From: Arthrobacter sp. ISL-85
Lineage (GTDB): Bacteria; Actinomycetota; Actinomycetes; Actinomycetales; Micrococcaceae
NCBI RefSeq assembly: GCF_018613675.1
Contig: NZ_JAGGPQ010000005.1
Coordinates: 310,001-374,000 of the forward strand
Length of the DNA: 64,000 nt
Reading direction: 5' to 3'
Of the stretch, positions 52,888 to 62,446 are shown piece by piece. The position numbers and the translations under genes were made by a program. The first letter of the stretch is position 1. Each line of letters opens with the position of its first letter. Below the pieces are notes generated by a model. That model made no database searches. It had not been told where the DNA came from and saw only the letters and a program-made list of their open reading frames with translations.

Positions 52888-54012
52888 TCAGGGTGCAGCG
52901 GGCGACGGCGCCGGGCCGGCACCCGTGGGAAGGGCTCCAGCGGGAAGGGCAGGCAATTGGCCGGCGTCCAGGGTGAGGCCCGGAACAGGCCCGGGGTCTG
53001 CGCCCCACCGCAGGGCGCGGCCTGCCGCGGACTGAAGGGCCGCCAGGGCCCATTTCCGGTCCTGGCCCTGCGAGACCGCCACCACATCCCCGTAGGACAC
53101 CAGCGTCGCGGCCTCAAGCTTGCCCAACGCCGCCGCCGGGGAAGCCAGGAAGCCCGGGTCGAGGACGTACCCCGGCTGTTGTGGCACGGACGCACCGCAG
53201 TCCAGCCGGAGGCGTTCCTCCGCGGCGGCAGCGAGTTCTTTGTGCAGGCGCAGGAATTCCGACGCCGGGCCGGCTTCAGCGGGAGCGAGGCGGGGGAGCG
53301 CTGCCTGGTAGCCGTAGACGGCCTGCTGTTCCGCGGATACCGCGGCGGCCAGCGCCTGGCGCGTGTCTGGGGGAGTGCCGGGGAGTGTGCCTTCCGGGGC
53401 GGGTGTGGGCGAAATGGGCGGGCATGGAGAAGAGGCTGCTGCGGTGCCCGGTCCCTCCGCGTCCGGTGCTGCCGTTCCCGGCGGCGCGGGCACCCCGGCG
53501 GCAGCAGCAAGGCGCCCGGCCGCGAGGAGCTGTGCCGTGCCGGTGCCTGCGAGAAGCCGCGCCATGCCGCCGTCAGCCGTTTCGGCATCCTTGAGGCGGG
53601 CTGTCCCGCTGTTGGCCAGGGCCTGGACGAACTCTGGCGCGCTTCCGGGACTGGCGCTGGAAGCCGGGGACGCAGTTGCCTGCGGCGACCCAGCCGGCGG
53701 GTTCTGAGTGGGCCCGGCCGGGGGGGAGATCAACGCCCTGGCCTGGATGGTCAGCAAGGTCACAACGGGGTCCAAGGCGGCGGAATCCGCGGCGCCGGTG
53801 GAGGCGAGCTGTAATCCGGCGGCCCGCAGATCCAGGGCCGCGCTGAGCGCTGCTGCCCGGGCCTGCTCGGAGAACGGAGGCTCGGCCGGGGCAGGTTTTT
53901 CCGCGGGAATCAGGGCGAAACCGAGGCTCAGGACCACCAGGGCAGCAAGGGCAAAGACGCAAAATCGGAGCAGGCGCATGCGGGGGTTGGTGTCCTGGCG
54001 GGGGTCTTTCAC
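52888..54012 (-). CDS. DUF4439 ferritin-like domain membrane-anchored protein
   Basis: 374 residues. An N-terminal signal/anchor (MRLLRFCVFALAALVVLSLGFALIP) is followed by a long Ala/Pro/Ser-rich region (about 40-215). The DUF4439 four-helix domain (about 220-330) has QALAAAVSAEQQAVYGYQAALPRLAPAEAGPASEFLRLHKELAAAAEERLRLDC. Its E...H spacing recalls ferritin-like proteins, but I cannot confirm metal ligands. A basic/proline-rich tail ends it. Divergent from rimP; VIT1 is next on the same strand. Confidence 0.75.
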   Translation of the reverse strand: MKDPRQDTNPRMRLLRFCVFALAALVVLSLGFALIPAEKPAPAEPPFSEQARAAALSAALDLRAAGLQLASTGAADSAALDPVVTLLTIQARALISPPAGPTQNPPAGSPQATASPASSASPGSAPEFVQALANSGTARLKDAETADGGMARLLAGTGTAQLLAAGRLAAAAGVPAPPGTAAPDAEGPGTAAASSPCPPISPTPAPEGTLPGTPPDTRQALAAAVSAEQQAVYGYQAALPRLAPAEAGPASEFLRLHKELAAAAEERLRLDCGASVPQQPGYVLDPGFLASPAAALGKLEAATLVSYGDVVAVSQGQDRKWALAALQSAAGRALRWGADPGPVPGLTLDAGQLPALPAGALPTGAGPAPSPAAP

Positions 54013-54064
54013 AACAGACTATGGTGTCACGCTGAGGGGGCACCCCGGTGCACCACTGGGCCGG

Positions 54065-54070
54065 TAAAAT
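54065..54070 (+). promoter_or_regulatory. -10 box of the rimP-nusA operon
   Basis: TAAAAT in CCGGTAAAATAGC, predicting a leader of about 45 nt before rimP. GGGAGGGCGG serves as ribosome site. Confidence 0.55.
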
Positions 54071-54119
54071 AGCTACGCTAGTAAACACCACATCATCTAT
54101 AGGGAGGGCGGCCGGCATC

Positions 54120-54731
54120 GTGAGCAATGCAGAAGCCACGGCTTCACCAGACCACACCGGTACGGGAAGCGGATCCGCACCGGCCCACAACCCCGAAGCT
54201 GCCCGGCTCCGCGCCCTCCTGGAACCGGCAGTCCAGGCCAACCGCCTGTACCTCGAGGATGTGGCCATCATTCCCGGGTCCCACCGCGTGGTCCACGTAG
54301 TGGTGGACCTGCCGGAGGAGGAAACCGGCGGGGTCAGCCTGGATGTCATCGCGGACATCTCCAGGGTGCTCTCCGACGTACTGGACAACGACCCCAATGA
54401 CGACGGACGTCCTTACGACCTCGAAGTGTCCTCGCCCGGCGTCGGGCGTCCCCTGACGGAACCCCGGCACTGGCACCGCGCCCGTGGCCGGATGGCCAAG
54501 GTCAATGTCATCCAGGGCGAAAACGTCACCGGCCGGATCCAGGCCGTGGACGGCGCGGGAGTCACTCTTGTCCCCGAAGTGCCGGTCAAGAAGGGCATGA
54601 AGCCCCGGCAGGGTGAACCCATAAAGCTTCCTTTCGACAGGATCCGCAACGGAAAAGTCGAGATCGAATTCAGCCACCTCCCGGAGGACGGTCTGGAACC
54701 TGAACACAATGGACCTTCCGAGGAGGCCTGA
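54120..54731 (+). CDS. rimP: ribosome maturation factor RimP
   Basis: 203 residues, needed for 30S subunit assembly. The N-terminal domain runs [23 protein letters not shown]; the family motif [32 protein letters not shown] follows; then [26 protein letters not shown] and the C-terminal SH3-like part [16 protein letters not shown]. The GTG at 54120 is behind GGGAGGGCGG. The N-terminal 25 residues and the acidic C-terminal tail are variable. The stop shares a base with nusA (TGATG). Confidence 0.93.
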   Translation: MSNAEATASPDHTGTGSGSAPAHNPEAARLRALLEPAVQANRLYLEDVAIIPGSHRVVHVVVDLPEEETGGVSLDVIADISRVLSDVLDNDPNDDGRPYDLEVSSPGVGRPLTEPRHWHRARGRMAKVNVIQGENVTGRIQAVDGAGVTLVPEVPVKKGMKPRQGEPIKLPFDRIRNGKVEIEFSHLPEDGLEPEHNGPSEEA

Positions 54732-55711
54732 TGGATATTGACATGAGCGCACTGAGACTTTTGGAGCGTGAGCGTGAAATCCCGCTGGACCTCCTGATCC
54801 CCACCATCGAGCAGGCGCTCCTGGTGGCCTACCACAAGTCTCCCGGCGCCTTCGAAAAGGCGCGCGCCGAGCTGGACCGCAAGAGCGGGCACGTCACCAT
54901 CTGGGCTGTAGAAATTGACGACGACGGCGCTCCCATCGGTGAATTCGAGGACACCCCCGAGGGGTTCGGCCGCATCGCCGCCAGCACGGCGCGGCAGATC
55001 ATCCTGCAGCGGCTCCGCGATGTCGAGGACGACAACGTTCTGGGCGAATTCAAGGGCCGTGAAGGCGAACTGGTATCCGGAACCATCCAGCAGGGCAACA
55101 ACCCCCACATGATCCAGGTCAACCTCGGCTCGCTCGAGGCCCTCCTGCCGCCGCCCGAGCAGGTCCCCGGTGAGAAGTACATCCACGGCAACCGCTTGCG
55201 TGCCCTGGTCATCGATGTGCACCGCGGCACTAAGGGTCCGTCCGTCACGCTGTCCCGGTCGCACCCGGGCCTGGTCCGGAAGCTCTTCGAACTCGAAGTA
55301 CCCGAAATCGCCGATCACTCCGTGGAAATCGTGGCGTTGGCCCGCGAGGCCGGGCACCGCACCAAGATCGCAGTGAAGGCGAACACCCCCGGAATCAACG
55401 CCAAGGGCGCCTGCATCGGTGAAATGGGTTCCCGCGTCCGTGCCGTCATGACCGAGTTGAACGACGAAAAGATCGATATCGTCGACTTCAGCGAGAACCC
55501 GGCGACCTTCATTGCCAGCGCCCTCTCGCCGTCGCGCGTGAATTCAGTCACCATCACGGACGAAGCCACGCGCTCCGCCCGGGTTGTGGTCCCCGACTAC
55601 CAGCTGTCCCTGGCCATCGGCAAGGAGGGCCAGAACGCCCGCCTCGCGGCCAAGCTGACGGGGTGGCGCATCGATATCGTCTCCGACGCCGCGGGCAACC
55701 GCGACAAGTAA
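54731..55711 (+). CDS. nusA: transcription termination/antitermination factor NusA
   Basis: 326 residues, the short actinobacterial form lacking the proteobacterial C-terminal repeats. N-terminal RNA-polymerase-binding domain ([36 protein letters not shown]), S1 domain ([37 protein letters not shown]), then two KH domains ([44 protein letters not shown] and [32 protein letters not shown]). Coupled to rimP, followed by a terminator-like hairpin. Confidence 0.96.
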   Translation: MDIDMSALRLLEREREIPLDLLIPTIEQALLVAYHKSPGAFEKARAELDRKSGHVTIWAVEIDDDGAPIGEFEDTPEGFGRIAASTARQIILQRLRDVEDDNVLGEFKGREGELVSGTIQQGNNPHMIQVNLGSLEALLPPPEQVPGEKYIHGNRLRALVIDVHRGTKGPSVTLSRSHPGLVRKLFELEVPEIADHSVEIVALAREAGHRTKIAVKANTPGINAKGACIGEMGSRVRAVMTELNDEKIDIVDFSENPATFIASALSPSRVNSVTITDEATRSARVVVPDYQLSLAIGKEGQNARLAAKLTGWRIDIVSDAAGNRDK

Positions 55712-55718
55712 CGTCCCC

Positions 55719-55756
55719 ACCGGGTGGCTGTTGCCCCGCGGCAGCCACCCGGTTTC
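55719..55756 (+). terminator. hairpin after nusA
   Basis: ACCGGGTGGCTG (55719-55730) pairs with CAGCCACCCGGT (55742-55753), followed by only TTT. It may attenuate rather than stop transcription, as TAGAAT (55779-55784) restarts it before ylxR. Confidence 0.65.
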
Positions 55757-55778
55757 GGGCAGAACGGCCCGGAGGGGC

Positions 55779-55784
55779 TAGAAT
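55779..55784 (+). promoter_or_regulatory. internal -10 box before ylxR-infB
   Basis: TAGAAT within GGCTAGAATAGATAAG, 23 nt after the nusA hairpin. Predicts an independent transcript for ylxR and infB. Confidence 0.5.
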
Positions 55785-55890
55785 AGATAAGACCGCGCCT
55801 AACGGCCGGTAGCCGTGTGCCTTGGGAGTGCCCGTATCCGTGACTGCGGAGGCGGTAAAACCTGCGGCCAGCAGAAAGAACGTCAGGACG

Positions 55891-56238
55891 ATGACCGTGG
55901 CAGAAGTGCTTTCCACCGGGAATCAGCCCCAACGTACCTGCATCGGATGCCGGAAGAAAGGCCCGCGGTCGCAGCTGCTCCGGCTCGTCGCCGAAGGCAG
56001 CGGGTCAACCGCTGTCCTGGTGGATGAACGACGCCGGATGGCTGGCCGGGGTGCATGGCTGCACCCCAGCGCATCGTGCCTGGCTCTGGCGATCAAGCGG
56101 CGAGCATTCGGACGTGCCCTTCAGGGCGCAACCGGGACCGCCGCCGTCGAACACTGGATCACGCCAGGCCCGAACGTTGACGCCGCTCCGGTGGCTGCAA
56201 CACCAACCGTCCAACCTGAAAGCGGGTCAGAAATCTGA
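55891..56238 (+). CDS. ylxR: YlxR-family RNA-binding protein
   Basis: About 115 residues. DUF448 core: PQRTCIGCRKKGPRSQLLRLVA and GRGAWLHPSASCLALAIKRRAFGRAL (GRGAWLC-type motif). YlxR proteins are encoded between nusA and infB and bind RNA, and RNase P in some species. Start uncertain: ATG 55891 with a close AGGA is chosen; upstream GTG 55840 and TTG 55822 are possible. The C-terminus has a variable Pro/Ala tail. Confidence 0.88.
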   Translation: MTVAEVLSTGNQPQRTCIGCRKKGPRSQLLRLVAEGSGSTAVLVDERRRMAGRGAWLHPSASCLALAIKRRAFGRALQGATGTAAVEHWITPGPNVDAAPVAATPTVQPESGSEI

Positions 56239-56390
56239 TGGAAACCCGATGAGTTCCCAGCGATGAGTGCGTAACGATGACAACTTTGTTGCGCTCTGCA
56301 ATGGGCCCCTTCGCATCAACAGCGGCTGGGGTCCGCAGTAAGAAGTAGACGGTTCGTGCCTGGCTCGGTGCGGACCGAGACAGGAGAAAT

Positions 56391-59300
56391 GTGGCCAAGG
56401 TCCGCGTACATGAGCTCGCCAAAGAGCTCGGTATAACTTCCAAAGATGCAGTGACAAAACTGCAGGAACTGGGCGAATTCGTTCGCTCCGCCTCGTCAAC
56501 AATCGAGGCCCCCGTTGTGCGGAAACTGCGCAACGCTTTCCCCGACGCCGCCGCCAAGTCGGCGGCCCCGGCCGCAGCGCCCGCCGCTGCCCCCAAGGCA
56601 ACGGCTCCCGCAGCAGGTAGCCGTCCTTCAGCCCCCTCGCCCGGCCCGGCTGCACCCAAGGCTCCGGCCCCCAAGGCCGAAACGCCGGCTCCGGCTGCTC
56701 CCGCCGAGCCGGCCGCCAAGGCAGCTCCGGCTCCCGCCGCGCCTGCCGCCCCCGCGGCTCCGTCTTCGGGTACGCCGTCCACGGGTGCCAAGCCCGGTGC
56801 ACGTCCGGCCCCCAAGGCCGAGGCACCGGCTCCCTCCGCCCGTCCCGGTGGATCCGGACAGGGCACGTCAGGTGCCCGTCCCGGCGGCCCCCGTCCGGGC
56901 AACAACCCCTTCGCCACCTCCCAGGGCATGCCCCGGGGCCGCGGCGGAGACGGTGAGCGCGCCCCCCGTCCGGGCAACAACCCGTTCGCCACCTCGCAGG
57001 GCATGCCCCGTCCCGGCGGCAGCCGCACTGACGGCGACCGTCCCGGTGGCCCGCGCCCCGCAGCGGGTGCAGGCGGACCGCGTCCCGGTGGGCCGCGTCC
57101 CGCAGCCGGTGCCGGTGGCCCCCGCCCCGCAGCAGGCGCAGGCGGACCCCGTCCGGGTGCACCGCGTCCCGGCGGTCCCCGTCCCACTCCCGGCATGATG
57201 CCCAACCGCACTGAACGTCCCGCCCCCGCAGGTGCAGGCCGTCCCGGCGGCGGCGGCCGCGGTCCCGGACGCCCCGGTGGCGCTCCCGGCACCGGCGGTC
57301 CCGGTGCCGGCGGTGGTGCTCCCGCCGGCGGTGGCTTCGGCAAGGGCGGCCGCGGCCGCGGCGGCACCCAGGGTGCTTTCGGCAAGGGCGGCGCAGGCCG
57401 TGGCAAGCAGCGCAAGTCCAAGCGCGCAAAGCGCCAGGAACTTGAGCAGATGAGTGCTCCGTCGCTGGGTGGCGTGAGCGTACCCCGCGGCGACGGCAAC
57501 ACCGTCATCCGGCTTCGCCGTGGCTCGTCCATCACGGACTTCGCCGACAAGATCGAGGCAAACCCCGCCGCACTGGTGACCGTGCTGTTCCACCTTGGTG
57601 AAATGGCCACGGCAACCCAGTCGCTGGACGAAGAAACCTTCGCCCTGCTGGGTGAAGAGCTGGGCTACAAGCTCCAGGTCGTCTCGCCGGAGGATGAGGA
57701 GCGCGAGCTGCTCTCCGGCTTCGACATCGACTTCGAAGCCGAGCTGGAAGCCGAAGGCGACGAAGACCTCGAGGCACGTCCTCCGGTAGTCACCGTCATG
57801 GGCCACGTTGACCACGGTAAAACCCGCCTGCTCGATGCAATCCGCAAGTCCGACGTCATGGCCGGCGAACACGGTGGCATCACCCAGCACATCGGTGCCT
57901 ACCAGGTCACGCACAACCATGATGGCAATGACCGCAAGATCACCTTCATCGATACCCCGGGCCACGAGGCGTTCACCGCCATGCGTGCCCGTGGTGCCAA
58001 GGTCACCGACATCGCCATCCTGGTGGTCGCAGCGGACGACGGCGTCATGCCGCAGACCGTTGAGGCCCTCAACCACGCCCAGGCGGCCAACGTGCCGATC
58101 GTCGTGGCCGTGAACAAGATCGACAAGGAAGGCGCCAACCCGGACAAGGTCCGCGGCCAGCTGACCGAGTACGGCCTGGTTCCCGAGGAATACGGTGGCG
58201 ACACCATGTTCGTGGAGGTCTCTGCACGCCAGAACCTCAACATCGACGAGCTGCTCGAGGCCGTCCTGCTCACCGCGGACGCTGCCCTGGACATGCGCGC
58301 CAACCCGAACAAGGACGCCCGCGGCATCGCGATCGAAGCCAACCTGGACAAGGGCCGCGGTGCCGTTGCCACCGTTCTGGTGCAGTCCGGTACCCTGCGC
58401 GTCGGCGACACCATCGTGGCAGGCACGGCCCATGGCCGCGTCCGTGCGATGTTCGACGACGACGGCAGCGCCCTGACCGAGGCCGGCCCGTCCCGCCCCG
58501 TCCAGGTGCTGGGTCTGTCCAACGTGCCGCGCGCCGGCGACACCTTCTTCGTGACCGCTGACGAGCGCACCGCCCGCCAGATCGCCGAGAAGCGTGAAGC
58601 AGCCGACCGTAACGCCGCCCTGGCCAAGCGCCGCAAGCGCATCAGCCTGGAAGACTTCGACCAGGCCGTCGCCGAAGGCAAGATCGACACCCTCAACCTC
58701 ATCCTTAAGGGTGACGTGTCCGGTGCCGTGGAAGCCCTCGAAGACGCGCTGCTCAAGATCGACGTCGGCGAAGGCGTGCAGCTGCGCGTCATCCACCGCG
58801 GTGTCGGTGCCATCACGCAGAACGACGTCAACCTGGCAACGGTGGACTCCGCCGTCATCATTGGCTTCAACGTCAAGCCCGCCGAGCGGGTTGCCGAACT
58901 GGCAGACCGCGAAGGCGTGGACATGCGCTTCTACTCCGTCATCTACGCGGCAATTGATGACATCGAGATGGCACTCAAGGGCATGCTCAAGCCGGAATAC
59001 GAAGAAGTCCAGCTCGGTACCGCCGAGGTTCGCGAAGTCTTCCGCTCCTCCAAGTTCGGAAACATCGCCGGCTCGATCGTCCGCTCGGGCATCATCCGCC
59101 GCAACGCCAAGGCGCGCATCAGCCGCGACGGCAAGATCATCGGTGACAACCTCACCGTTGAGACGCTCAAGCGCTTCAAGGACGACGCCACCGAGGTCCG
59201 CACGGACTTCGAATGTGGTATCGGTCTTGGGTCGTACAACGACATCACCGAAGGTGACATCATCGAGACCTTCGAGATGCGCGAGAAGCCGCGCGTCTAG
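56391..59300 (+). CDS. infB: translation initiation factor IF-2
   Basis: 969 residues. N-terminal IF2_N helix bundle ([46 protein letters not shown]), then about 300 residues of low-complexity Ala/Pro/Gly/Arg with a repeated [14 protein letters not shown] unit, a second IF2_N-like basic segment ([16 protein letters not shown]), and the GTPase: G1 GHVDHGKT (471-478), G3 DTPGHEAF, G4 NKID. C-terminal domains complete the protein ([26 protein letters not shown]). Start is GTG. Longer than proteobacterial IF2 mainly because of the linker, as usual in actinobacteria. Confidence 0.97.
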   Translation: MAKVRVHELAKELGITSKDAVTKLQELGEFVRSASSTIEAPVVRKLRNAFPDAAAKSAAPAAAPAAAPKATAPAAGSRPSAPSPGPAAPKAPAPKAETPAPAAPAEPAAKAAPAPAAPAAPAAPSSGTPSTGAKPGARPAPKAEAPAPSARPGGSGQGTSGARPGGPRPGNNPFATSQGMPRGRGGDGERAPRPGNNPFATSQGMPRPGGSRTDGDRPGGPRPAAGAGGPRPGGPRPAAGAGGPRPAAGAGGPRPGAPRPGGPRPTPGMMPNRTERPAPAGAGRPGGGGRGPGRPGGAPGTGGPGAGGGAPAGGGFGKGGRGRGGTQGAFGKGGAGRGKQRKSKRAKRQELEQMSAPSLGGVSVPRGDGNTVIRLRRGSSITDFADKIEANPAALVTVLFHLGEMATATQSLDEETFALLGEELGYKLQVVSPEDEERELLSGFDIDFEAELEAEGDEDLEARPPVVTVMGHVDHGKTRLLDAIRKSDVMAGEHGGITQHIGAYQVTHNHDGNDRKITFIDTPGHEAFTAMRARGAKVTDIAILVVAADDGVMPQTVEALNHAQAANVPIVVAVNKIDKEGANPDKVRGQLTEYGLVPEEYGGDTMFVEVSARQNLNIDELLEAVLLTADAALDMRANPNKDARGIAIEANLDKGRGAVATVLVQSGTLRVGDTIVAGTAHGRVRAMFDDDGSALTEAGPSRPVQVLGLSNVPRAGDTFFVTADERTARQIAEKREAADRNAALAKRRKRISLEDFDQAVAEGKIDTLNLILKGDVSGAVEALEDALLKIDVGEGVQLRVIHRGVGAITQNDVNLATVDSAVIIGFNVKPAERVAELADREGVDMRFYSVIYAAIDDIEMALKGMLKPEYEEVQLGTAEVREVFRSSKFGNIAGSIVRSGIIRRNAKARISRDGKIIGDNLTVETLKRFKDDATEVRTDFECGIGLGSYNDITEGDIIETFEMREKPRV

Positions 59301-59330
59301 TCTGTCCCGAACCAGTGGCGGGGAGCCTCC

Positions 59331-59437
59331 GAGTTTTGGGGGCGCCCCGCCCCTACGCTGGGCGGCAAAGGATCTTGCGATCCTTTGCCGCCCAGCTCCG
59401 GTAGGCCCGATGCCACTCCCGGGCGCCCCCAAAACTC
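59331..59437. repeat. 107-bp compound palindrome between infB and rbfA
   Basis: Outer arms GAGTTTTGGGGGCGCCC (59331-59347) and its exact reverse complement (59421-59437). Inner arms of 18 bp (59357-59374 and 59379-59396, GCTGGGCGGCAAAGGATC and complement) around TTGC, plus CCTAC/GTAGG (59352-59356 / 59401-59405) between them. The RNA would fold into one long, nearly continuous structure. No open frame and no T run. It looks like a palindromic repeat element; copies elsewhere cannot be checked here. Confidence 0.85.
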
Positions 59438-59548
59438 TCCGGCATCGTCGTTGGCCCGCGTTTAAGTGCGTGGCTGACAACTAAACGTGCGTTGGCAGCC
59501 TCTGCGCCGCCGTCGTACCCCCATTTTTCTTCTTATAGGAGTTTGTTC

Positions 59549-60058
59549 ATGGCTGATCCGGCACGTGCTGCCAAGTTGGCGCAGCGGATTAAGGTTGTTG
59601 TTGCTGAGGCTCTGGGCCGGAAGGTTAAGGATCCCCGGCTGGAGGGCATTACTGTTACCGATGCCCGTGTGACCAATGATCTGCAGCATGCCACTGTTTA
59701 CTACACTGTTCTCGGCGACCAGGCTGTCCAGGCCGATGCTGCCAAGGGGCTTGAGAAGGCCAAGGGCGTGCTTCGGCAGGAGGTTGGCCGGAACATTAGC
59801 GTACGCCTCACACCCACCCTCGAATTCGTGGCCGACCAGATTCCCGTGGTTGCCTCCAACCTCGAGGAACTGCTGCGGGAGGCCAAGAAGCGTGACGCCG
59901 AGGTTGCTGCCCTTGCGGCCAACGCCCGGCACGCGGGCGACGCCGACCCCTACAAGTCCGACGCGTCCGCCGACGTGGACATCGACGAGGACGATTTCGA
60001 CGAAGAGGACCTGGACCTCACCGACGATGAGGACCTTGACGAGGACGGCAACAAGTAA
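59549..60058 (+). CDS. rbfA: ribosome-binding factor A
   Basis: 169 residues; 30S maturation/cold adaptation factor with a KH-like fold: RAAKLAQRIKVVVAEALGRKVKDPRLEGITVTDARVTNDLQHATVYYTVLG and LRQEVGRNISVRLTPTLEFVAD. After about residue 135 comes a very acidic tail (DIDEDDFDEEDLDLTDDEDLDEDG) not found in most homologues. Bases 59549 to about 59790 use many T-ending codons (GCT, GAT, GTT, ATT, ACT), in contrast to the C/G-ending use of the second half and of neighbouring genes. ATAGGAG precedes the ATG. Confidence 0.95.
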   Translation: MADPARAAKLAQRIKVVVAEALGRKVKDPRLEGITVTDARVTNDLQHATVYYTVLGDQAVQADAAKGLEKAKGVLRQEVGRNISVRLTPTLEFVADQIPVVASNLEELLREAKKRDAEVAALAANARHAGDADPYKSDASADVDIDEDDFDEEDLDLTDDEDLDEDGNK

Positions 60059-60067
60059 GAAGCAGAC

Positions 60068-60104
60068 CAGGGCCCGGGAGGGTATCCCGGGCCCTGTGCT
60101 TTTT
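60068..60104 (+). terminator. intrinsic terminator after rbfA
   Basis: CAGGGCCCGGGA (60068-60079) pairs with TCCCGGGCCCTG (60085-60096), loop GGGTA, then TGCTTTTT. Closes the rimP-to-rbfA region. Confidence 0.9.
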
Positions 60105-60136
60105 AACCCATCCCTCACGGTGTGGGCAACCTGCCG

Positions 60137-61264
60137 CTACCTGAGATCGGCCTTGACCACCTTGCCCGCGGGCGGCTGGGACGGATCACCCAGGGCGTCA
60201 ATGGTGGCGTAGAGGGCATGGCCGCTGATGTCCACGTCTGCCGGCATGTTCACCGCCAGGAACTGGGAACGGCTGCCGTCACAGGTGAACTTGAGGATCT
60301 CGCCGCCAAACAGCGAAGCAACATAGACGTCACCGTTGGCTGCCACTGCCAGGCCCGTGGGGCTGAGGATATCCTCTGCCCAGAGGTCGGTGTCGCCATT
60401 CCACGGGTTGATCTTGAAGATCGCGCCGCGGGCACCCAGTTCAGGTCCTTCCGGGCCGCCGGGCAGCGACGTTACGTACAGCATCCCGTCAGGTCCGATC
60501 CCGACATCCGTGGGAACCGGTTCAAAGGCATACTCATGCCCCACCACGCAGGCGGGCACCTCCACAGTGTTCCCCATCATGTCAGTGGGAATCCGCAGCC
60601 CCGCCGGGATTACTGCCGGCCGTGGAGGCAGGACGGCCACGGTGTCAATGTCGCCGTTCTTCAGGTTCACCTTGAGGACGGCGTTCATGCCTGCATCCGC
60701 AACATAGGCAGTGTTGTCGCGGACCGCCAAGGCGTACGGGTGGGAATCCACCATGCCCTTGTAGGTGGCGGGCGGGAAGTTTGGCCAATTGGCGAGGCAC
60801 TGGGCGCTGACGTCGTCGCCGAAGCCGTAGTGCTGGTCGCCGTCGGGGTTGTGGCTCCGCTCGTAATCGGCAAAATTGGCGATGGTGTCCACGTCGCCCC
60901 TGGAGTCGATGGACTTCAGGTAGCCGTGCAGTCCGGCGGGGTCGCCTTGGCCGGCGCCCACGCTTTCAAGGAAGTACGTTGTGTTGCCGCGGGTGTCGGC
61001 CCCGGCCACTTCCCAGCCCTGGGAAGTGTCGGTGGAAAGGTCTTCGGTGGGTCCGCCGCGGTCGATGCGGGTGAGCTTCCCGGCGAAATCCTGGGACACC
61101 AGGACCGATTTTCCGGGTCCGGCGGTGACATGCAGCGGCGAGACGAGGCCGCCTGCCAGCACGTCGTAGTCCGGTGCCTTGGTGGAAGCTGAGGCGGGGC
61201 CTGCGGACGCTATGGCAGCGGCCGAGGCCGCCATACAGGCAAAGAGTGCGAGTCTTTTTTTCAT
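60137..61264 (-). CDS. secreted ScyD/ScyE-like beta-propeller protein
   Basis: 375 residues. Signal peptide MKKRLALFACMAASAAAIASAGPASA (cleavage near 27), then NHL/SMP30-like repeats: GLVSPLHVTAGPGKSVLVSQDFAGKLTRID, SHPYALAVRDNTAYVADAGMNAVLKVNLKNGDIDTVAVLPPR, PTDVGIGPDGMLYVTSLPGGPEG and SPTGLAVAANGDVYVASLFGGEILKF. The ScyD/ScyE family was named from cyanobacterial scytonemin genes; in actinobacteria the role is unknown, probably an extracellular binding or enzyme scaffold. GGAG lies 7 nt before the ATG. Stands alone on the minus strand. Confidence 0.82.
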   Translation of the reverse strand: MKKRLALFACMAASAAAIASAGPASASTKAPDYDVLAGGLVSPLHVTAGPGKSVLVSQDFAGKLTRIDRGGPTEDLSTDTSQGWEVAGADTRGNTTYFLESVGAGQGDPAGLHGYLKSIDSRGDVDTIANFADYERSHNPDGDQHYGFGDDVSAQCLANWPNFPPATYKGMVDSHPYALAVRDNTAYVADAGMNAVLKVNLKNGDIDTVAVLPPRPAVIPAGLRIPTDMMGNTVEVPACVVGHEYAFEPVPTDVGIGPDGMLYVTSLPGGPEGPELGARGAIFKINPWNGDTDLWAEDILSPTGLAVAANGDVYVASLFGGEILKFTCDGSRSQFLAVNMPADVDISGHALYATIDALGDPSQPPAGKVVKADLR

Positions 61265-61438
61265 TGGGTGCTCCGGGGTGCGGGGCCCTTGCGGGCGGGA
61301 TGTGAAGCCTCGGCAGAGGCAAAAAGGATCCCCCGGGCGCAAGCGTAGGCTCCTACCGGTTGGTAGTGGTGGCGGGAATCCCCCTTTTGGCCCCCCTTTC
61401 CAAACCCCCGATGGGTCCGCCGTGGCTAGGATCGTGCT

Positions 61439-61978
61439 ATGAGCACCCCGGACCCCGTCGAAAGCCCGTCCAGCCACCCTGAAGAGTCCCAGCAGCTTCA
61501 ACAAGCCCAGCAGGTGCTGCAGGTCCAGTACCTTGAACAGGCCGTAGACCTGGCCACACAGAACGTCGGCGAGGGCGGCGGCCCCTTCGGCGCCGTGGTG
61601 GTGACACCCGACAGGCGCGTCCACGCGGGCGTCAACAGGGTGACCCGGGACAATGACCCCACCGCCCACGCGGAGGTGGTGGCCATCCGGGCCGCGGCGG
61701 CGGCAACGGCTGATTTCGACCTCACCGGCTCCGTCCTCTACGCAAGCTGCGAACCGTGCCCCATGTGCCTTGCCTCTGCCCTGTGGGCCAGGATAGGCCA
61801 CGTCTACTACGCCGCGGACCGCCACGGCGCCGCGGCGGCAGGCTTTGATGACGCACTCTTCTACGACTACTTCAGCGGCGCTGCGCCGCAGCTGATGCCG
61901 GTCACCCGGGGTGTCATCCCGACGTCGGACGTGCCCTTCCAGACGTGGCGCGCTTTTGACAGCAGGAAGGAATACTAG
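61439..61978 (+). CDS. cytidine-deaminase-fold nucleoside/guanine deaminase
   Basis: 179 residues. Zinc motifs: HAEVVAIR (H77, catalytic E79) and PCPMC (C107, C110) in YASCEPCPMCLASALWARIGHVYYAADRHGAAAAGFDDALFYDYF. The AGFDDALFYDYF end resembles guanine deaminases of the GuaD type more than tRNA adenosine deaminases. A Gln/Ser-rich N-terminal tail of about 30 residues is variable. TAGGAT (61427-61432) is 6 nt before the ATG, suggesting a leaderless mRNA. The thioredoxin gene follows 2 nt later. Confidence 0.85.
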   Translation: MSTPDPVESPSSHPEESQQLQQAQQVLQVQYLEQAVDLATQNVGEGGGPFGAVVVTPDRRVHAGVNRVTRDNDPTAHAEVVAIRAAAAATADFDLTGSVLYASCEPCPMCLASALWARIGHVYYAADRHGAAAAGFDDALFYDYFSGAAPQLMPVTRGVIPTSDVPFQTWRAFDSRKEY

Positions 61979-61980
61979 CC

Positions 61981-62418
61981 ATGGAATCCACGCTTACCAG
62001 CTGTCCCGCCTGCGGGAAGACCAACCGGGTGCCGGCACAGGCTGCGGGCCATCCACGCTGCGGCAACTGCAAGGCAGACCTGCCGTGGATCGTGTCCGCA
62101 GGGGACAGCGACTTCGCTGCCGTGGCGGAGCAATCGTCCGTTCCGGTGCTGGTTGATTTTTGGGCGGCCTGGTGCGGACCCTGCCGGATGGTGAGCCCCG
62201 TCCTGGACAAGCTGGCCCGGGAACGGCCAGGGAAGATCAAGCTGGTCAAGGTGGACGTGGACAAGTCGCCCGGCCTGTCGCGGCGCTTCGACGTGCAGGC
62301 CATCCCCACGCTGATGGTTATCGTTGACGGCAAGGTCGCGGCCCGCCAGGCCGGCGCGGCACCGGCTCAGGTCCTCCGTTCCTGGCTGGACGGGGCCCTC
62401 GCCGGAAAACACAGCTGA
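61981..62418 (+). CDS. thioredoxin with N-terminal zinc ribbon (Trx2/TrxC-like)
   Basis: 145 residues. Two CxxC pairs, C8-C11 and C27-C30, form a zinc ribbon typical of thioredoxin 2; the active site is C65-G-P-C68 in FWAAWCGPCRMVSP, and cis-Pro is in AIPTLMV. Cytosolic disulfide reductase, often induced by oxidative stress in other species. Only 2 nt separate it from the deaminase gene, so the two are co-transcribed. Confidence 0.93.
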   Translation: MESTLTSCPACGKTNRVPAQAAGHPRCGNCKADLPWIVSAGDSDFAAVAEQSSVPVLVDFWAAWCGPCRMVSPVLDKLARERPGKIKLVKVDVDKSPGLSRRFDVQAIPTLMVIVDGKVAARQAGAAPAQVLRSWLDGALAGKHS

Positions 62419-62446
62419 CACTGCCGGCGGCCGCCCGGAGCTGGGT

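Noticed and set aside
56880..57340. Short repeated units in infB that might suggest a CRISPR-like or VNTR array
   Set aside because: The repeats are in-frame Gly/Pro/Arg codons of irregular length (for example [14 protein letters not shown] twice) and are normal for actinobacterial IF2 linkers; no spacers of constant size.
56868..59480. 870-codon open frame antisense to infB
   Set aside because: Shadow of infB; sequence such as repeated Ala/Gly/Thr comes from the Pro/Gly linker read backwards.
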